Positions 1-12,405 of a stretch of DNA of 64,000 nucleotides are shown here, one piece after another (within the stretch, counting starts at the first letter, position 1; each line of letters opens with the position of its first letter). Where the stretch lies: positions 2,046,001-2,110,000 of the forward strand of contig JANFAH010000004.1 in the NCBI GenBank assembly GCA_024663395.1, written 5' to 3'. The notes under the pieces were generated by a model that made no database searches, was not told the origin of the DNA, and saw only the letters and a list, made by a program, of their open reading frames with translations. This DNA comes from Pisolithus tinctorius (taxonomy: Eukaryota > Basidiomycota > Agaricomycetes > Boletales > Pisolithaceae). The position numbers were made by a program, and so were the translations under genes.

Positions 1-2548
1 CTTGACCAACTTCCTACGCGAACTGGTAGATCTACTGACACTGAAGGAGTCGTCTTCCCCGGAAGCCAATGACGTGGCAGCGGTGGTTGTTGAACCACCC
101 GAACGATAAGAGAACTTGGCAAGGCTGCCATCTCCGGTTGTCGTAGTCTGAGTATATATTGAGGACCGACTGGTAGTCGACTTGGATCGCGAACGGCGAT
201 GGCCACTAATAGAACCACCAAATAACTCGCTTCTCGTCGAAACCGGTTTAGAACTAAAAAGGTTCCTAGATATCGCATCCAAGCTGAAAATATGCGCTCG
301 CGATCGGGCACTGGCGGTAGGTGTCGCCGGTCGAGAGTCGTTACCAGTACGGAATTTGAACAGCCCATAATGGTGAACTGTTCGCGTTGAGACATATCGG
401 CAAAATCATCTGAGGATTACTTACTGGTTTGTACGATACGTCCTGGTATTCGTGCCGTTTGTACGATCTCCTCTTCGGGGTCACCACTAGGATCCGTCGA
501 TGTGACGGAGTACCGCGAAATCTCGCCTGCCATTGGCTGCACTCGAACGATCACGTAGGGCGGGCCATCCATACCAAAAGATATCGGATCAGCGGTACCG
601 AGGGGATCAATGTGCATCACAATCTTGGTCTATTACCAACTCGGGTGAACTCCAAGTCCGCTTTTGAGTCAAAAAGAGAAAACCCACCTTCTTGATTTCC
701 TGCAGGAACGCAGTGCGCTGATAGACGTTGAAATATGTCCGTGCCATAGTAGTCCTGCTGCCCTTGGCCTCGACTTCCGCCTCGTCTGCACAAAGCACTA
801 CAGACTGACCGTATCTAGTCCTGTACTTCGCTTGAGCCGACCATAGATTCTCCAAAAATCGCTCCTTTTCAACAGCGGTACGAGAGGGGTCCAAGTTTAT
901 CGGCGCCGGTGGGAAAACTACAGAAAGGGAGCGGAATGGGCGACCCGACCACCTGTCACCCTGATCCTGAGGAGGGTTCTCAAGATACACATGGAATTCT
1001 TAGCAGGGGGATGCCTCAGTCACAAAACCGATGAAAAAGTATCTGAGACAGGAGGATGCTTACCGGAATCGCCGACATCCGCGGCTACAATATCAGTTAT
1101 GTCAAAAATGCCTTTACAACTCATGCCACTTTTCTTGAGTCCTAGGGGTAGACCCCCTGTCTTGGCCAATTTCTGCACCTCGTCCAGCCCAGCCAACGTC
1201 TTGCCACTCTTCTCTCCATTTCCAGGGCGCTTGGCGATCATAAGTTTGTCGTCAAACAGGAAGAGCGTACAATGAAGCGCGGTGGCAGAGAAACTAGATG
1301 CGGACGTGGACGCGCCCATAGGGGCATCCATGATCACATCGTCCACATCGATGCAATCAATGAACCGTCGCGAGTTAGATATGAGTCCAGCAGGGAATCC
1401 ATCGATGGTTGCACTCAGCGAGTACATCACAGCAGCACGCTGCGTCTGTTCGTCTGTCTCTGCTTGCGCAATCTTGCTCGCAATCTCGTCCGCCTCTATG
1501 AGCAATGCACGCTGTGGATCGTCCAATCCCATCGACTTCACCATCGTTCGGAATAGTAGCGTGTATCTTGGTATCCGTTGCACGGGGTCCATCAAGAGCT
1601 CACGCAACCCGACGCGATTCCTCGAGTCCGCATTGGAGTATTTGATTCGCTATGGGCGAGTTAGCTGACCAGCGCAGAGACATAAGAAAAACCGGTAACT
1701 CGCATCAACATAAGCGGCAAACCCTGACGATTTCTTCATCATCTCCCTCTCGAATATCGTCTGTGCTTCCTCCCGCTTGACATAGTACTGTTTATAGTGC
1801 TCAAAGCCTCTCAGTTCCTTAAAATGTCTCAATGCAACGTCGCCCACACCCCCCACCGTCCTCGGTCCGTCCGCTTCCATCATCTTCTCGAGATCCGCAA
1901 GAAATGCCTCGTTCACGGGTAGAAGATTGTCGATATTGCCGAAGAGGGTCTTTGCCTCGTATGGCGGGAGAATTGATGTGCTCTTGGAGCGCGAAAATTG
2001 ACGAAGCGGGTCTGCGTAGTCGTGTTTGAGGATTCGTAAGCGTTTGACATAGGATCGTTCGGTATTTACGAGTTCATTGATCACATCCAAGAGCGCGGAC
2101 GCATCCGTAGTCGGTCGTGGGCGTTGGTTGGGACCGGCCTAAGATACAAAGGCAGTATAAACGAGAAACATTGAACGACCGTACTTGCTACGGATCTTAC
2201 GAAGATAAGAACACTTACGATATGCTCGGACAACGTCGTTTCACCAGTAGAAGGTAGTATATGGTGCTGGTCCTGTCCAAGCCACGGATCACCGAGGGAT
2301 AGCACTAGGTCTTGTACATCTGCATAGCGTTCAGACGATGGCCATCCACTGGCCCGACGTGTGCTGGAGTCGACGACCCACTCACCATCCGGTAAGCGCT
2401 TCCCACCCTCGCACCCTTCCACGACAACTCCACAATAGAACACGCGTCTGGTCACGTTCTGCCCGTTGCCTGGTCCGCTCCTTCTCGGGGTGTCGCCGTC
2501 CCCGCTCGCAAGAGGGACAGTTTTCCTCGGAGAGCCATTCAGTGCCAT
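1..2548 (-). CDS. RhoGEF with DH and PH domains (3' end cut by window edge)
   Basis: Predicted guanine-nucleotide exchange factor that would activate Rho/Cdc42 GTPases at the plasma membrane. The start is taken at 2548 (MALNGSPRK), because the upstream in-frame ATG precedes an AT-rich leader. After an intron at about 2141-2218 the DH domain begins (INELVNTERSYVKRL) and continues across an intron near 1650-1695 with the classic LLMDPVQRIPRYTLL helix. A PH domain follows (FLFDDKLMIAKR) and continues after an intron at about 990-1065. Further introns are near 610-680 and 383-428. The C-terminal part is Ser/Thr-rich with RS and SRS motifs, and runs off the window start in an open frame. The same-strand neighbour at 2894-6663 is a second DH-PH protein, so this is a tandem pair. 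The family assignment is firm; the GTPase target is unknown. Confidence 0.88.
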
Positions 2549-2893
2549 TTCCACGCTTTCATGCGAAAAAAAAAACCCGATCTTAAGAGGCGATAGTTGA
2601 CAGCAAGTCTGCTCTCGCAACAGTATACCGACCTGTCTACACTCAAACCAAACCGACTAAACTGTTGCCACTTTCGGTGAGCGCTTCAGCACTCTTGGAT
2701 CACGTGACCGCGTTCTTGGACAGTAGTAAAACGAAAAAGTGCAGGACATGCAATGCAGGTAATGTATCCTAGCCAACATAGTTGAAGTGAAAATATAATG
2801 AAGCTCTTGTGTAAGTTTATGCAAATCGATGATAGTGTACAACCTTCTTGTTATCCAGGTGTGATGCGATGCACATGTTCCCAATACTGATCT
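2549..2893. other. Intergenic region between the two RhoGEF genes
   Basis: About 345 bp between the stop codon of the downstream-positioned RhoGEF and the start of the truncated one. It should hold the 3' UTR of one gene and the promoter of the other. It is AT-richer than the flanking exons. I see no gene or repeat. Confidence 0.5.
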
Positions 2894-5800
2894 CTACGAT
2901 GCAGCGCTACCCATTGGCGTCAACCGCTGGAAGAATGACAGACTCCTCCGTAACTTGGATACCCCGGCACTCCCAGCACATTCTCCTTCCCGGTCGCGCA
3001 AGCTGGCTGTCAAAGACATAGAAGCTCTCCTGGAACGCGTCGAAAACAACTTTCCCCTTGCAGGGCCCTCATACCCAAGCTCGAAATCAACTGATGAATG
3101 CCTGACGTGCCCCTGCCCCTGGGTGGAGGGACCATGTCTATGACTCGGTAGCGACAAACGCTTGAGGTCGGACTGCGAGGAGTACGGCCGATCTGTGAGG
3201 AGAATCGACGGGCGCCGTATCTCAGGCCCGAGTGACTTGGACGTCGGGAGTTCGTCCCTGGGGGTGTCAGGTGCACTCCGCGAGCGGTGCCTGAACGTCT
3301 CTCTCGACCACCATTTGAGTAAACCTTTGCCGGACGTACCACTCCCGACGGAGGGTTCCCGTACCAGCACCGAGACAGGCGATGCCGAACGAGAGACGAA
3401 CAAGCCCCGAACGTTTTCGATCATCGAACGGCTGCGTTTGGGTGTGCAACCTTGCTGATGCAATCTGAACGAATCCTGGCGTGCGATGCCACTCTCAAGT
3501 CCGGGCAAGTTGGTCGTGATGGGACCAGGTGAATCCAGAGGAGTGGCCAGTGCAGTGACCGACGTGGATGAACAATGTGACACTGGTGAAGGCGACTCTA
3601 CAAACACATCCTCAGACCCCACTGGTTTAGCCATGATAACCTTGAGCTTCTTCGGTTGCCGTCGCTTTCTTACTGACCTATTGGGACGCAGTACTGGTCC
3701 ACATGTCTCCACGTCAAGGGACGAGTTGTTTCCAGCGTCAATAAAGCTCGCCCGCCGAGGAACGAGCACGCTTTCACGCCTAGTAAGCTTGTTCTTTGCA
3801 GCGACGCTCACCGCGCTTGCCATGGTCAAGCCTGAACTCGAGCGAGAGAATGAGCGAGCGACCGTTCGTCCCTCAAAGAGATCTTCCTCGAGTGCGCTAG
3901 CTTGGTAGCGCGCAGCGAGTAGTGTCTCCGAAAACACGTCCAGCAAATCACGTTCGACCTGCTCCCGAGCTGGAGTGGTAGATCTGACGAGGTGAAATGT
4001 ACCCGATTCCACTGATGACGTCGGGTAAAACTTGCACGAAACCGCAGAAGCCCGACGGCTAACCATGTCAACCTTGGCGTAGTCCACTCGATGGTTCGTC
4101 CGACAGGAGTTCAACATGTCGGCAGGATTACAAGCAGCCTCTCCCGTGGTCGAAAAGTCGGCATCGCTCTCCAACTCCGGAATAGAGTGAATGGTTGGCA
4201 AAGGAGCGACAATCTCGAAGGGAACGTCTTCTACGACTATGTCGGTTCTACCGTCACCGTAAAAACTCGTTGGCGGATCACCATCCCATGTCGGTTCTTC
4301 GGACAGGGCACTGCGAATAACGTCCATCCAGATATCTTTCTCACGCCGACACGACGCCGCGAGTTCAAACGTATGCCCCTTAAATGACAGGCGGAACCAG
4401 CTTGGAAGTAATCCTGAGCAAGTCACATCAGACAACAAAGCAGTGTCATGGTTAGTTGCACAGCCTACCGCCATCCGTACTCGAATCCGTGAGCTCGAAC
4501 CCTTTCAAGCTGAACCAATGCCTCGGTTCGTATGCTTTTAGTTTGGCCACTTTGGCGAGCACGAAGAAGCCACCAGTAAACAGAAAAGCGCCGAGGTACT
4601 TGGCCTTGACCGTGCCCTGATTCCCCAAACTTGATCCGTAGTAATAAATGACATCTAAGGAGCCAACTATCTGACAGGAACCCAGGGACAAGAGAAATCC
4701 AGGGGTCAGGGATTGCGAACCGGAGTTTGTCGTGGATGCAGCGATACCCTGACATATTCTGGACACGATGAGGCTAGTTTTGACGGCAAGGTCCTGCTGC
4801 CGGCTAGCCTCGTCCACTGAACTGGTCACAGTACGCATCACGTGGACAGCACGCTCGATAACCTCGTGACAGGGACCGAAATCGCGTTCTTGGGCCGGGA
4901 TAGTAAACTGGAGTTGGTCGAGAAGTAGTGGGTACTTGCAAATCCTTTGGACTGGCTTGATCAGGTAGTCTACGAAGAGAAGGCGAGGACGCCGAATACC
5001 GGTAGCGCTATCGTTGTGACCATTTTCGGATGCGCTGATATTGGGTGGTCTCAAGTTGAAGCTCGACAGGACGTGGGGGAGGACCTGAGCGCGAGTAGAG
5101 ACGTCCAGGGACGAGAGTGAATGTCGCCGCTTCTTCCTGGATGACATCGAACCGGTGTCCAAAGCCACAGGGGAACCTTGATGATCATCTGGCTTCGTCC
5201 CCTGTGGAGAGTGCGGAGAGGTTTCCGTCAACATTTCTGTGGCGATATCGGCACACCGCTGTTCGAACGCCTCCCATTCGGATGGGTACTTCTGTTGAAC
5301 CTTGTGCAGTACATTCAATGCATCTGGATGGCCCGAGCAGAAGCTTCGATAACGGTCGAAGCTAGAAGCCTATACACAGGCTATCTATCTAGGTCACATG
5401 AACAGTCTGACGGGAGACTCACGTGTTCGATGAAGACGGTTGAGACCGCATCGATTGCACGTTGCAAGTCGGCAGGATGAGCGGGCCGCTCCAGCGTGTC
5501 CTCAACACTCCACTTCATGGGAAAACCAAACTGAGCGACCGTGGCGCGCAGTCGACGCACGAGGTTTTCGTGGAATTCCAAGATCTGATCTGCATTTCGG
5601 GTAACTATATCCAAATCCGACGAAGAGAACAGATGGCGAGGTGAACATTTATCCTTATCCTTTGCAGGGGGCAAAGGCTGGAAGATAAGCAAGTTGTGTG
5701 CGTAACAGTCTGTGGAGTGCGCGAATGAAAATGGTTTGGTACCGTTGATATGTTGATTGGAAGGGGCACGTGGATTGCCACCGAGGTACGACATGCCAAG

Positions 5801-6663
5801 GAGAGAAGGGGTGCGGGAAAAGGGAGCCGCGCTAAGATTAGACGACGAAGCGTGGGTGCTGGACGAAGCACTGCGGCTTACGAGTACGGGAAGCAAACGA
5901 AGGTAAACCTGGATGGGATGGTCAGGAAGCCAGACGGAAAAACGGATAGCGTGTTACCTACGCAGACGAGTATTCTGAGGTCGATCAGGTAGCCCAGTTC
6001 TGTAGAGAGGAGTTCCGAGAGGGCATGACAACGTCTCGAGTTTTCCTTGGAGACGGACGACGAACGCGGAACGTCACTTGGCTGGTCATGACCTTCCATT
6101 TCTGGATCGTCGGTACCAATGTGGAAGAGAGGGCGAGGTTTGGACGTATCTTGACGACGACTGGAAACAATGGGGAGCGACGCACTGGGCCCAGAATGTG
6201 TGGAATCGGGTATTGGCGGGAGGGGTTTTGAGACGGGGGTTGGCGGGAGAGAAGCCCTCCGTTTGACGACGACGGAAGGGTCTGAGTGATTTTTGATACA
6301 AGGGGGGACGTGAACGGAGCGTGGACGATGCGAGAGAGAGACTGCAGGGGGCGTTGGGGGTGTGGCAGTCCATGTTGGAGGGGGTATACTGGTACTGGGT
6401 GTGCTTGGGACGATGCATGATGCCATGCCGTGGTGGTCGTGAATGCTTGGTGTTGGGGTCGAGAGCGGGGAAGCGAGGATGGGAGTGAGAGGGGCTGCGG
6501 GAAAGGCGAGGCGGGCGGACCTGCGGCAAGGGTGATTATGAAGATGACAATGGTCGTGTAATAAGGATGGGAGGAAGCGGTGTTGAGGAAAAGCACTGGG
6601 TGCGTGCGCCATGGATCTGCTAGCATTACTTTTGAGGGACGGCGCAGAGCAATTCCCCTGCAT
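2894..6663 (-). CDS. RhoGEF with DH and PH domains, long disordered ends
   Basis: Second predicted Rho guanine-nucleotide exchange factor. The start at 6663 (MQGNCSAPS) opens a Pro/Ser-rich N-terminus of about 200 residues with PLPPIP-type SH3-ligand stretches. The DH domain starts at HALSELLSTELGYL, is broken by introns near 5893-5960 and about 5320-5420, and carries the diagnostic LIKPVQRICKYPLLLDQL helix. A PH domain follows (AFLFTGGFFVLAKV) and closes after an intron near 4400-4480 with a Trp-containing helix (RREKDIWMDVI). The C-terminal 400 residues are Ser/Arg-rich with many possible phosphosites and end at the stop at 2894. Domain order matches the neighbour, but sequence and linker lengths differ, so the duplication is old or the adjacency is chance. 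Confidence 0.88.
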
Positions 6664-7339
6664 TTTAGGGAGAGAGGGGGGAACTCGAGAGAGATATAGG
6701 CTGGCTGACAGGAACAGCCGATCACACCACACACGCACACGCACACCACAGCACAGCTGCTAAAGCATTCCCCCAAGTCTAATTGGCATGCTGGCCTGTT
6801 CCTTTTGGGCGTCATGCCATGGCGTCATTACACCAGATCTATCCGCCCGGAGATCGACCCGTCTATTCCCGTGAAAACCATCTGATCGATCACCTCAGCA
6901 TCCGCCACGGAAGTGTGTCCCCCCCCCCTCGTTCTGTTCTCCCTCCAGACAAGTTGTGCTGCACGAGTTCGAACGTGTACAACAAAGAATACGTCACGTC
7001 AGTATCACACACTAATCTGCAAGACAATCGAACTACAGCATGTAACGTAAAAGCTGCACTTAGTAACTCGAACCAATGGACCAGTATCTTCCCCCCTGAG
7101 CAGAAAACGTTCCCGTCGATCCTCCTCTCAATCGTCAACCACAATATCATCGTTCCCTCGACCGCAATATTGTAGATACAGCAAGACCTGCACGTTCACA
7201 GCTTGGTCAAATCCACTTTCCTGTTACGGAATCAGATATTGCCTTTTTCGTCAAATTGGGTCTCGATCGGGGACCATCCAATTTGGTCAAGACACCCGGC
7301 CCCCGACTCCTGCCCCCTGTGTCACAAGCGCTAGAGTGC
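6664..7339. other. Intergenic region, CA/GT-rich near the RhoGEF start
   Basis: About 680 bp with no supported gene. Near 6722-6755 there is a short CA-rich simple repeat, in the presumed promoter or leader of the RhoGEF gene. The rest is AT-richer non-coding sequence with only short unrelated frames. Confidence 0.5.
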
Positions 7340-8838
7340 TCAGTACAAGTCCATCCGGTCGTCAGACCGCGCAACAAACGGTATGTTTCGTGCTTCAGCC
7401 TGCTGGCGTCGAATCTTTTCCTTGTCCAGAAACTGGCACAACTTGCCGATGTTCTCCCCGCTAAACACCCGAAATACTGCCTTCTGATCATCTGGCCATC
7501 TCTGTGGAAATGAATCGCGTCATTTTATTATTTCGATAACGTTTCCAAATTCTCATACTCACCTCAGGCGGTGGATCTGAAAACCTACCAAGTCCCTTCC
7601 GCCGCGCTGCTGGCACCCCCGTTACGGTCAACTGTCTCAGTTGACGGCTGCGGCGAATCAGGTGGTGCAATGATTTCAGCGATATCCGGTCACAGTATGA
7701 CAGATGCAGGCGCTCCAGAGTCGGAGTGTGGTCCCCAAGAAAGTAAATCGCATTGTCCGTCACTTTGGGCACTCGCACCAACACAAGTCGGGTAAGCTTC
7801 TGCAGCCCCGCCAGTTCCATCACCGCCAGATCTGTCAGCTGTCGACAAACTACGGCTCACTGCATCAGTACGACCAATAGGACGAGTCCGGCCCATCCAC
7901 TCACACGCCAAGTCTACGGATCGGAGTTCGAGACACTCCTGTGCGAGTTTCATGACCCCACTGTCCGTGATGTGTGGTACATGAGCCAGATTCAACGCGC
8001 TCAAGCTCACCCCTAACTTCGCTACGCTCTCCAGCGCATCGTCCGTCAAATTCGTGCAACCTGCCAACGATAAGATGTCCAGCGCAGGACAATGCGCTAC
8101 CACGCCAGCCACTGCTTCATCCGTAATCCTCGTCAGTCCACTCAAATCAAGTATCCGCATATCCACCGCCGTATGGCGTAGCATTAACGGCTCAAGTTGC
8201 TCGATCCATGTCAGCGGCCGGTGGGGCAGTGGCTTGTCCTCCGACTCCGGCTTCTTCCCTCTGTCCTTGATTCGGTACGGAAACGCCGTATCCGTTAACT
8301 GGGGACACCGTGCGAGGGAGAGACACCGTAATTTCCGAGAAAACGACCATACATCCCGTACGGAAACCGCCGTGATGAGGGGCCCTTCGGACAGGTCGAG
8401 CTCCTGGAGTCTGGGAAACGTCTTCGCAATCGCAGATATCGTTGGGTCCGTCAGTACAACCCCACCTCCGATATAGAGGTACTCCAACGGGGGCGCTTTC
8501 GCAACGAGCTCGAGAATGCTCACGTCCGAGACGTACTTGCACCCGTTGATTTGAAGACCGCGCAACCCACCGACAGTCTTTGCGAGCTCAATGATCGTTC
8601 TGTCTGAGAGATCGCGTACGCCGGTGAGCACGAGCGACTGTAGTTTACGACAGCCGTAAATCTCGTTTAGGATTTGGTGCTCCGTTATACCGGTAGAGGG
8701 GTCGTCGATGATGATACCCCGGGTCATGGCCCGCTCTTTGAAGTTCGCCGGGAGCCGGTTTACAATGTGTTTAAGTTCAGGATACCCTGGATCCCAACCA
8801 ACATCCAACTCCCAGTCTAATGCCATCGTGTCCATCAT
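7340..8838 (-). CDS. GRR1-like leucine-rich-repeat protein lacking an F-box
   Basis: LRR protein of the GRR1/AMN1 cysteine-containing type. Repeats such as LVLTGVRDLSDRTI, LSLAGCTNLTDDAL and LHLSYCDRISL fill most of the chain. It ends with a tail (KAVFRVFSGENIGKL) matching the tail after the LRRs in the GRR1 gene at 16672-19458. Both genes have introns at the same two places, just after VDLA/VDFA and just after the PPE/PPQ motif, so they are paralogues. Here the protein starts directly with a short acidic leader (MALDWELDVGWD) and no F-box is visible in the 258 bp before the next gene. Without an F-box it could not bind Skp1 in the usual way. It may be a regulator, or the F-box exon may have been lost. 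Three ATGs (8838, 8835, 8826) are possible starts. Confidence 0.82.
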
Positions 8839-9096
8839 GATCGTTGTTTTCGGGATCGCTCTAGGCTGACTTCAAGCGAGTATCGTTATGTGTTCCTCCT
8901 TTGTGTATGGTGTGGCCGTGAGGCGACTTTCTGGGTGTGTGGGTTGGTACGACTAAAATACAGCAAGTGGAATGAGAGATAAGGCGGGTATCAATGAGTG
9001 GCTGACATCCCACTGCGCATTTGGCGTCTTTGTTCTTGTCGAGATGCACGCCCATAACAGGCTTGCCTTGGCAAAATAACCCACGAGGCTCCAGAC

Positions 9097-9543
9097 TTGG
9101 ACGACAACCAGATGACATCCACGACCAGTTCAGCATCCTCTTCGACCATAACACCCCGTGGACCACCCTATTCCCCTTCTGCAACGTCGACACCCACCAC
9201 TCTTCAACCCAGCGCATCGCCGTCGTCTTCGCGCCACCCACATCCACAACCACTGGTACCATTAGAAGACCCTGCCCCCCGACGGTTTCCCGTAACACCT
9301 GCCGTATTACGATCCATATTCGCATCATCGCGTACGCCGTACGAGGAGAGATCCATTTCGCGGGTCGCGTTTTTTAGGTGAGCAGGCGTCTCCCCAGAAT
9401 TCCTTGGGTTTTTGGATCGAGCCTCGATATGATACCGAACTCGTGACATTAGGTTCGCTGGCTTCTTGCTGAGCTGTGTCGCAATCAGCTTTGCCGCTGC
9501 GAGAGGGAGGAGAGGCGGAGCAGGACTACTTGGAGGAGTCTGA
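9097..9543 (+). CDS. Small single-pass membrane protein, unrecognised
   Basis: Two-exon model of 123 residues that I do not recognise. Exon 1 (9097-9377) encodes a Ser/Thr/Pro-rich N-terminus ending in a more ordered stretch (AVLRSIFASSRTPYEE). A 75 nt intron (9378-9452, GTGAGC...TTAG) joins in frame to exon 2 (9453-9543), which encodes a hydrophobic segment (FAGFLLSCVAISFAAA) followed by RGRRGG and a short tail. The splice sites keep the frame, and the hydrophobic segment appears only when they are used, which supports the model. The charge pattern could fit a C-terminally anchored organelle membrane protein, but that is inference. It is divergent from the LRR gene. Confidence 0.55.
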
Positions 9544-9835
9544 TCATTTCTGACTTCTGTCCGGCATCATCCTACGCGACTACAAAAGCATGCGTGCAGA
9601 TTTCTAAACCATCTACATATACGCGACAGCAAGGCATGCGTTGAAGCATGTCCGTTGCATTATACGCATTATAATGTCTAAACTATGTGCGACGTTCGGG
9701 GTACGCAGGACGATGTGGAGAAGACGGTGTAAGGCTTACCCTGTGCGTCCCTCTGTTCATACCCCCCCTCCAGTGTATGGGATGCACACGCAGTGAACAA
9801 CTTTTGGAAGTGTATCAATCCACACCCCAACCGTT

Positions 9836-12269
9836 CTAAATACCAGAAACAACCTCACTCGGGCCCGCCTCTGGAATAGTACTGGTGTCCTTATCGAAAT
9901 CGGGATCAACCACTGACTCATGGTCGTCCACACTGGCGGCACTCGTCACCTTCCGGCGACGTATCGAAGCTGCGGCGGGTGGTAAATGTGCCTTTTTGAC
10001 GCGAAGAATATCCATGATTTCTGTGTCGGAAATAGTGAGCCGCCGGTCTCAGGAACAACATCGGTGTGCAATGACAGCATGAGAAAAAAAAAACAACATA
10101 GGCGGCGAGAATCTCGTCCCGCCACGTAAAAAAAAAACAGATTACAAGTAAGAACGGACCTTGGTGTGTCATGTCCTCGTACCCCTTGATACTCCGCTTC
10201 ATCGTGAGCCACCGTCGTTGTAGGGAATGCGCGCTCCACAAATTCCAATCCTGGTCAGGAAGCGTTTTCCAGTCTATCTCCGTGTCATCCCTGACTCTGA
10301 GTGAATCCACTCTGTACCACCGTCCTTAGCCTTCGTTCTACATGCACTGCACGATGCAACAACTCACTTGTGGACCAGGATATATGCATCCTGGGGGCTC
10401 CACCGCGGTTTCTGACCCTCGTTCTTGACGGTTTTACTGAGTGAATCCGTCCTGAGGCAACTAGCATTAATACCAATATCCAGAGAGATATAGGCTTACG
10501 TACCATTTTATCCGACACTGCTGCCTTCCACGTCGGTTGCCCATCCGATCGCTGACTATCCCCCAGAACACGTCATTGTCGAGGTCTTTACCCTGTTGGA
10601 TAGTCATTTCCGTCACGATTCGTGTCAACTCTTCCTCCTCTTCTTTACTCCATGGCCCGGTCACACGTAGCTCACGATTCGCAATATGGTTCCGGTAGCG
10701 ATCCCGGCAATCGGAGGACATGCGACCAACGCGCTCGCTGACCTTTTCCCATTGTTGGCCTAGGTCTACGACGGCTCTACGGGGCAAGTAGTTAGTCAAG
10801 TCCACGTTCACTAAACTCGGGTGATAGCTGACTGTTTCAATATGCTGTCCTCTTCCGGAGTCCATTTACCCTGTTGCTTTTTGGGGTGGAAAGCTCTCCG
10901 AACATGATGGTAGACAGCTATAATGGGACGCTGGGGCACGGCAGTCGCTGTGCAGATTATGGTTAGACGCGTCGTGTACATGTGAATACTTGACGTACTG
11001 ATCTCTGACCAAAAGGTGTTGTCTTTGCCCTTCTCGTTTCGTTGGAAGATGATTTCCAGTATCTGATCGTCAGTAAGTCCCCGACCCTAGAGGCAAAGCC
11101 GAGCAAAGGGTATCAGCCAAGGTTTTCAGTACCTGGACGTGCTTGAACGACTCACGGCCTTAAACGTTTCAATGGCTGTTTTCAGCTGCTGCTCTTCGAT
11201 TGCCGAGAACTTGCCCTTCTTGTAGACAAGTCCTTCACTCATGATTAACAGCACGGTCACCGGTAAGACGGTTGTATCGCAAACCTTCCGTTTTTACGAG
11301 TTCAGCCAGCTTACTCGCATTCATCCATTTATTCGCAAGCATATGCGCGTGTTCCAGGTTGGAAGGTGCGCGACCCGGAAGATTCATATCCAACACGCGT
11401 TTATGCGATGATTTGGTCGACTTTGGGGCAGTGCTGAGGTTAGGCCTTGCAGAGGTGGATGATACATCGGCCACCGGTGCTAACTGACGCGGAGTATCAG
11501 TGCCACTGGGTGCTGGGGGAACAAAACCTGGTAATGAGGGGTTCTCGCCTGGGGCGTTGGCAGTAGTAGCAACGTCTCCCAGCGTCTTGAACACGCTGGC
11601 AATTTTGGACATGTCCATGTCCTGGATGGCACGCAGTATATCGTCATTAGACGCGAATTGGAAGTCAGGCACAGGACCGCCCAATCCTGGAAACAGTGGT
11701 TGCGAGTGTGGCGGATGCGAGGGGTCAAATTGGGGAACTTCATTGAAGCCGTAGTGTACGGGCGGGAACGGCAAGTATGAGGGTGGTTGGTCGGGTACCA
11801 TGGAATGGTGATCTGGGTAGGGTGGCTGATGCTGGTAAGGCTGTATATCGATGGGCTGCGATTCGGACGACGTAGCGGAGGCCGCAGCAACGACTGCGTT
11901 CAGAAAGGCGGCAGACGCAGCGTGATGGTTATCTCCCGACAAATCGGGGTGGTGTAGGTCATTCGGAAGGGAACCTGCGCCTTGAGGAGGCACGTCTTTA
12001 CTTGTTACGCTGTGTGCGTCCCCCACTGCGTCGTCCTGGGGCGGTCCTAGGTGTATTGGATGGCCGTGTTCCGTTGTGTCCGTCAGATGGCTACCTTTCT
12101 TCCTTTTCTTTTTGCGTTTCTCGTCAGAGGCCTCATCGTCATCCCTGGCAAGCTTCCGTCGTGATGTCTTACGACTCTGAGATTGGATAAATGCATTGTT
12201 AGCCTCACCGACGGCGAGCTGCAATGCCCGCTGAATGTCGGATGAAAGGCCAAGGCTTGTGTCGCCCAT
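9836..12269 (-). CDS. REB1: REB1-type Myb DNA-binding protein
   Basis: Myb/SANT DNA-binding protein of the Reb1/TTF-I family, which binds rDNA terminators and RNA polymerase II promoters. The start is at 12269 (MGDTSLGLSS). A basic nuclear-localisation-like stretch (KRKKKRKKGSH) and a long Pro/Gln/His-rich disordered region precede the conserved core. The core reads ANKWMNASKLAELVK, GLVYKKGKFSAIEE, then Myb-like repeats KQQGKWTPEEDSIL, GRMSSDCRDRYRNHI, GPWSKEEEEELTRIV and GRQQCRIKW. The gene has at least six short introns, and the last exon ends in an acidic tail with the stop at 9836. The family match is strong over the core. The exact role, polymerase I termination or general regulatory factor, cannot be told here. 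Confidence 0.82.
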
Positions 12270-12405
12270 CCAGAATAACAAAGTATTTAGGGTGGGCCGT
12301 CGGCGACTTGGATGAGGGCAAGCGCGAAAATAAACTGGCTACGCATAGATCGGTCGACCGCTCTCATTCCGGGAAGATCCTCGGACCGAAATATTACCAT
12401 ATTTG

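Noticed and set aside
3486..3908. 140-codon plus-strand frame opposite the RhoGEF C-terminus
   Set aside because: It is antisense to Ser/Arg-rich coding sequence and has no supporting features.
6722..6755. CA-rich run as a regulatory or structural element
   Set aside because: It is a short simple repeat of common kind, with nothing to show function.
5985..6815. 276-codon minus-strand frame over the RhoGEF N-terminus
   Set aside because: It overlaps the real exon in another frame; it is low-complexity Pro/Ser and does not lead into the DH domain.
8054..8476. 140-codon plus-strand frame opposite the LRR gene
   Set aside because: It is a mirror of repeated LRR codons; such shadows are common opposite leucine-rich repeats.
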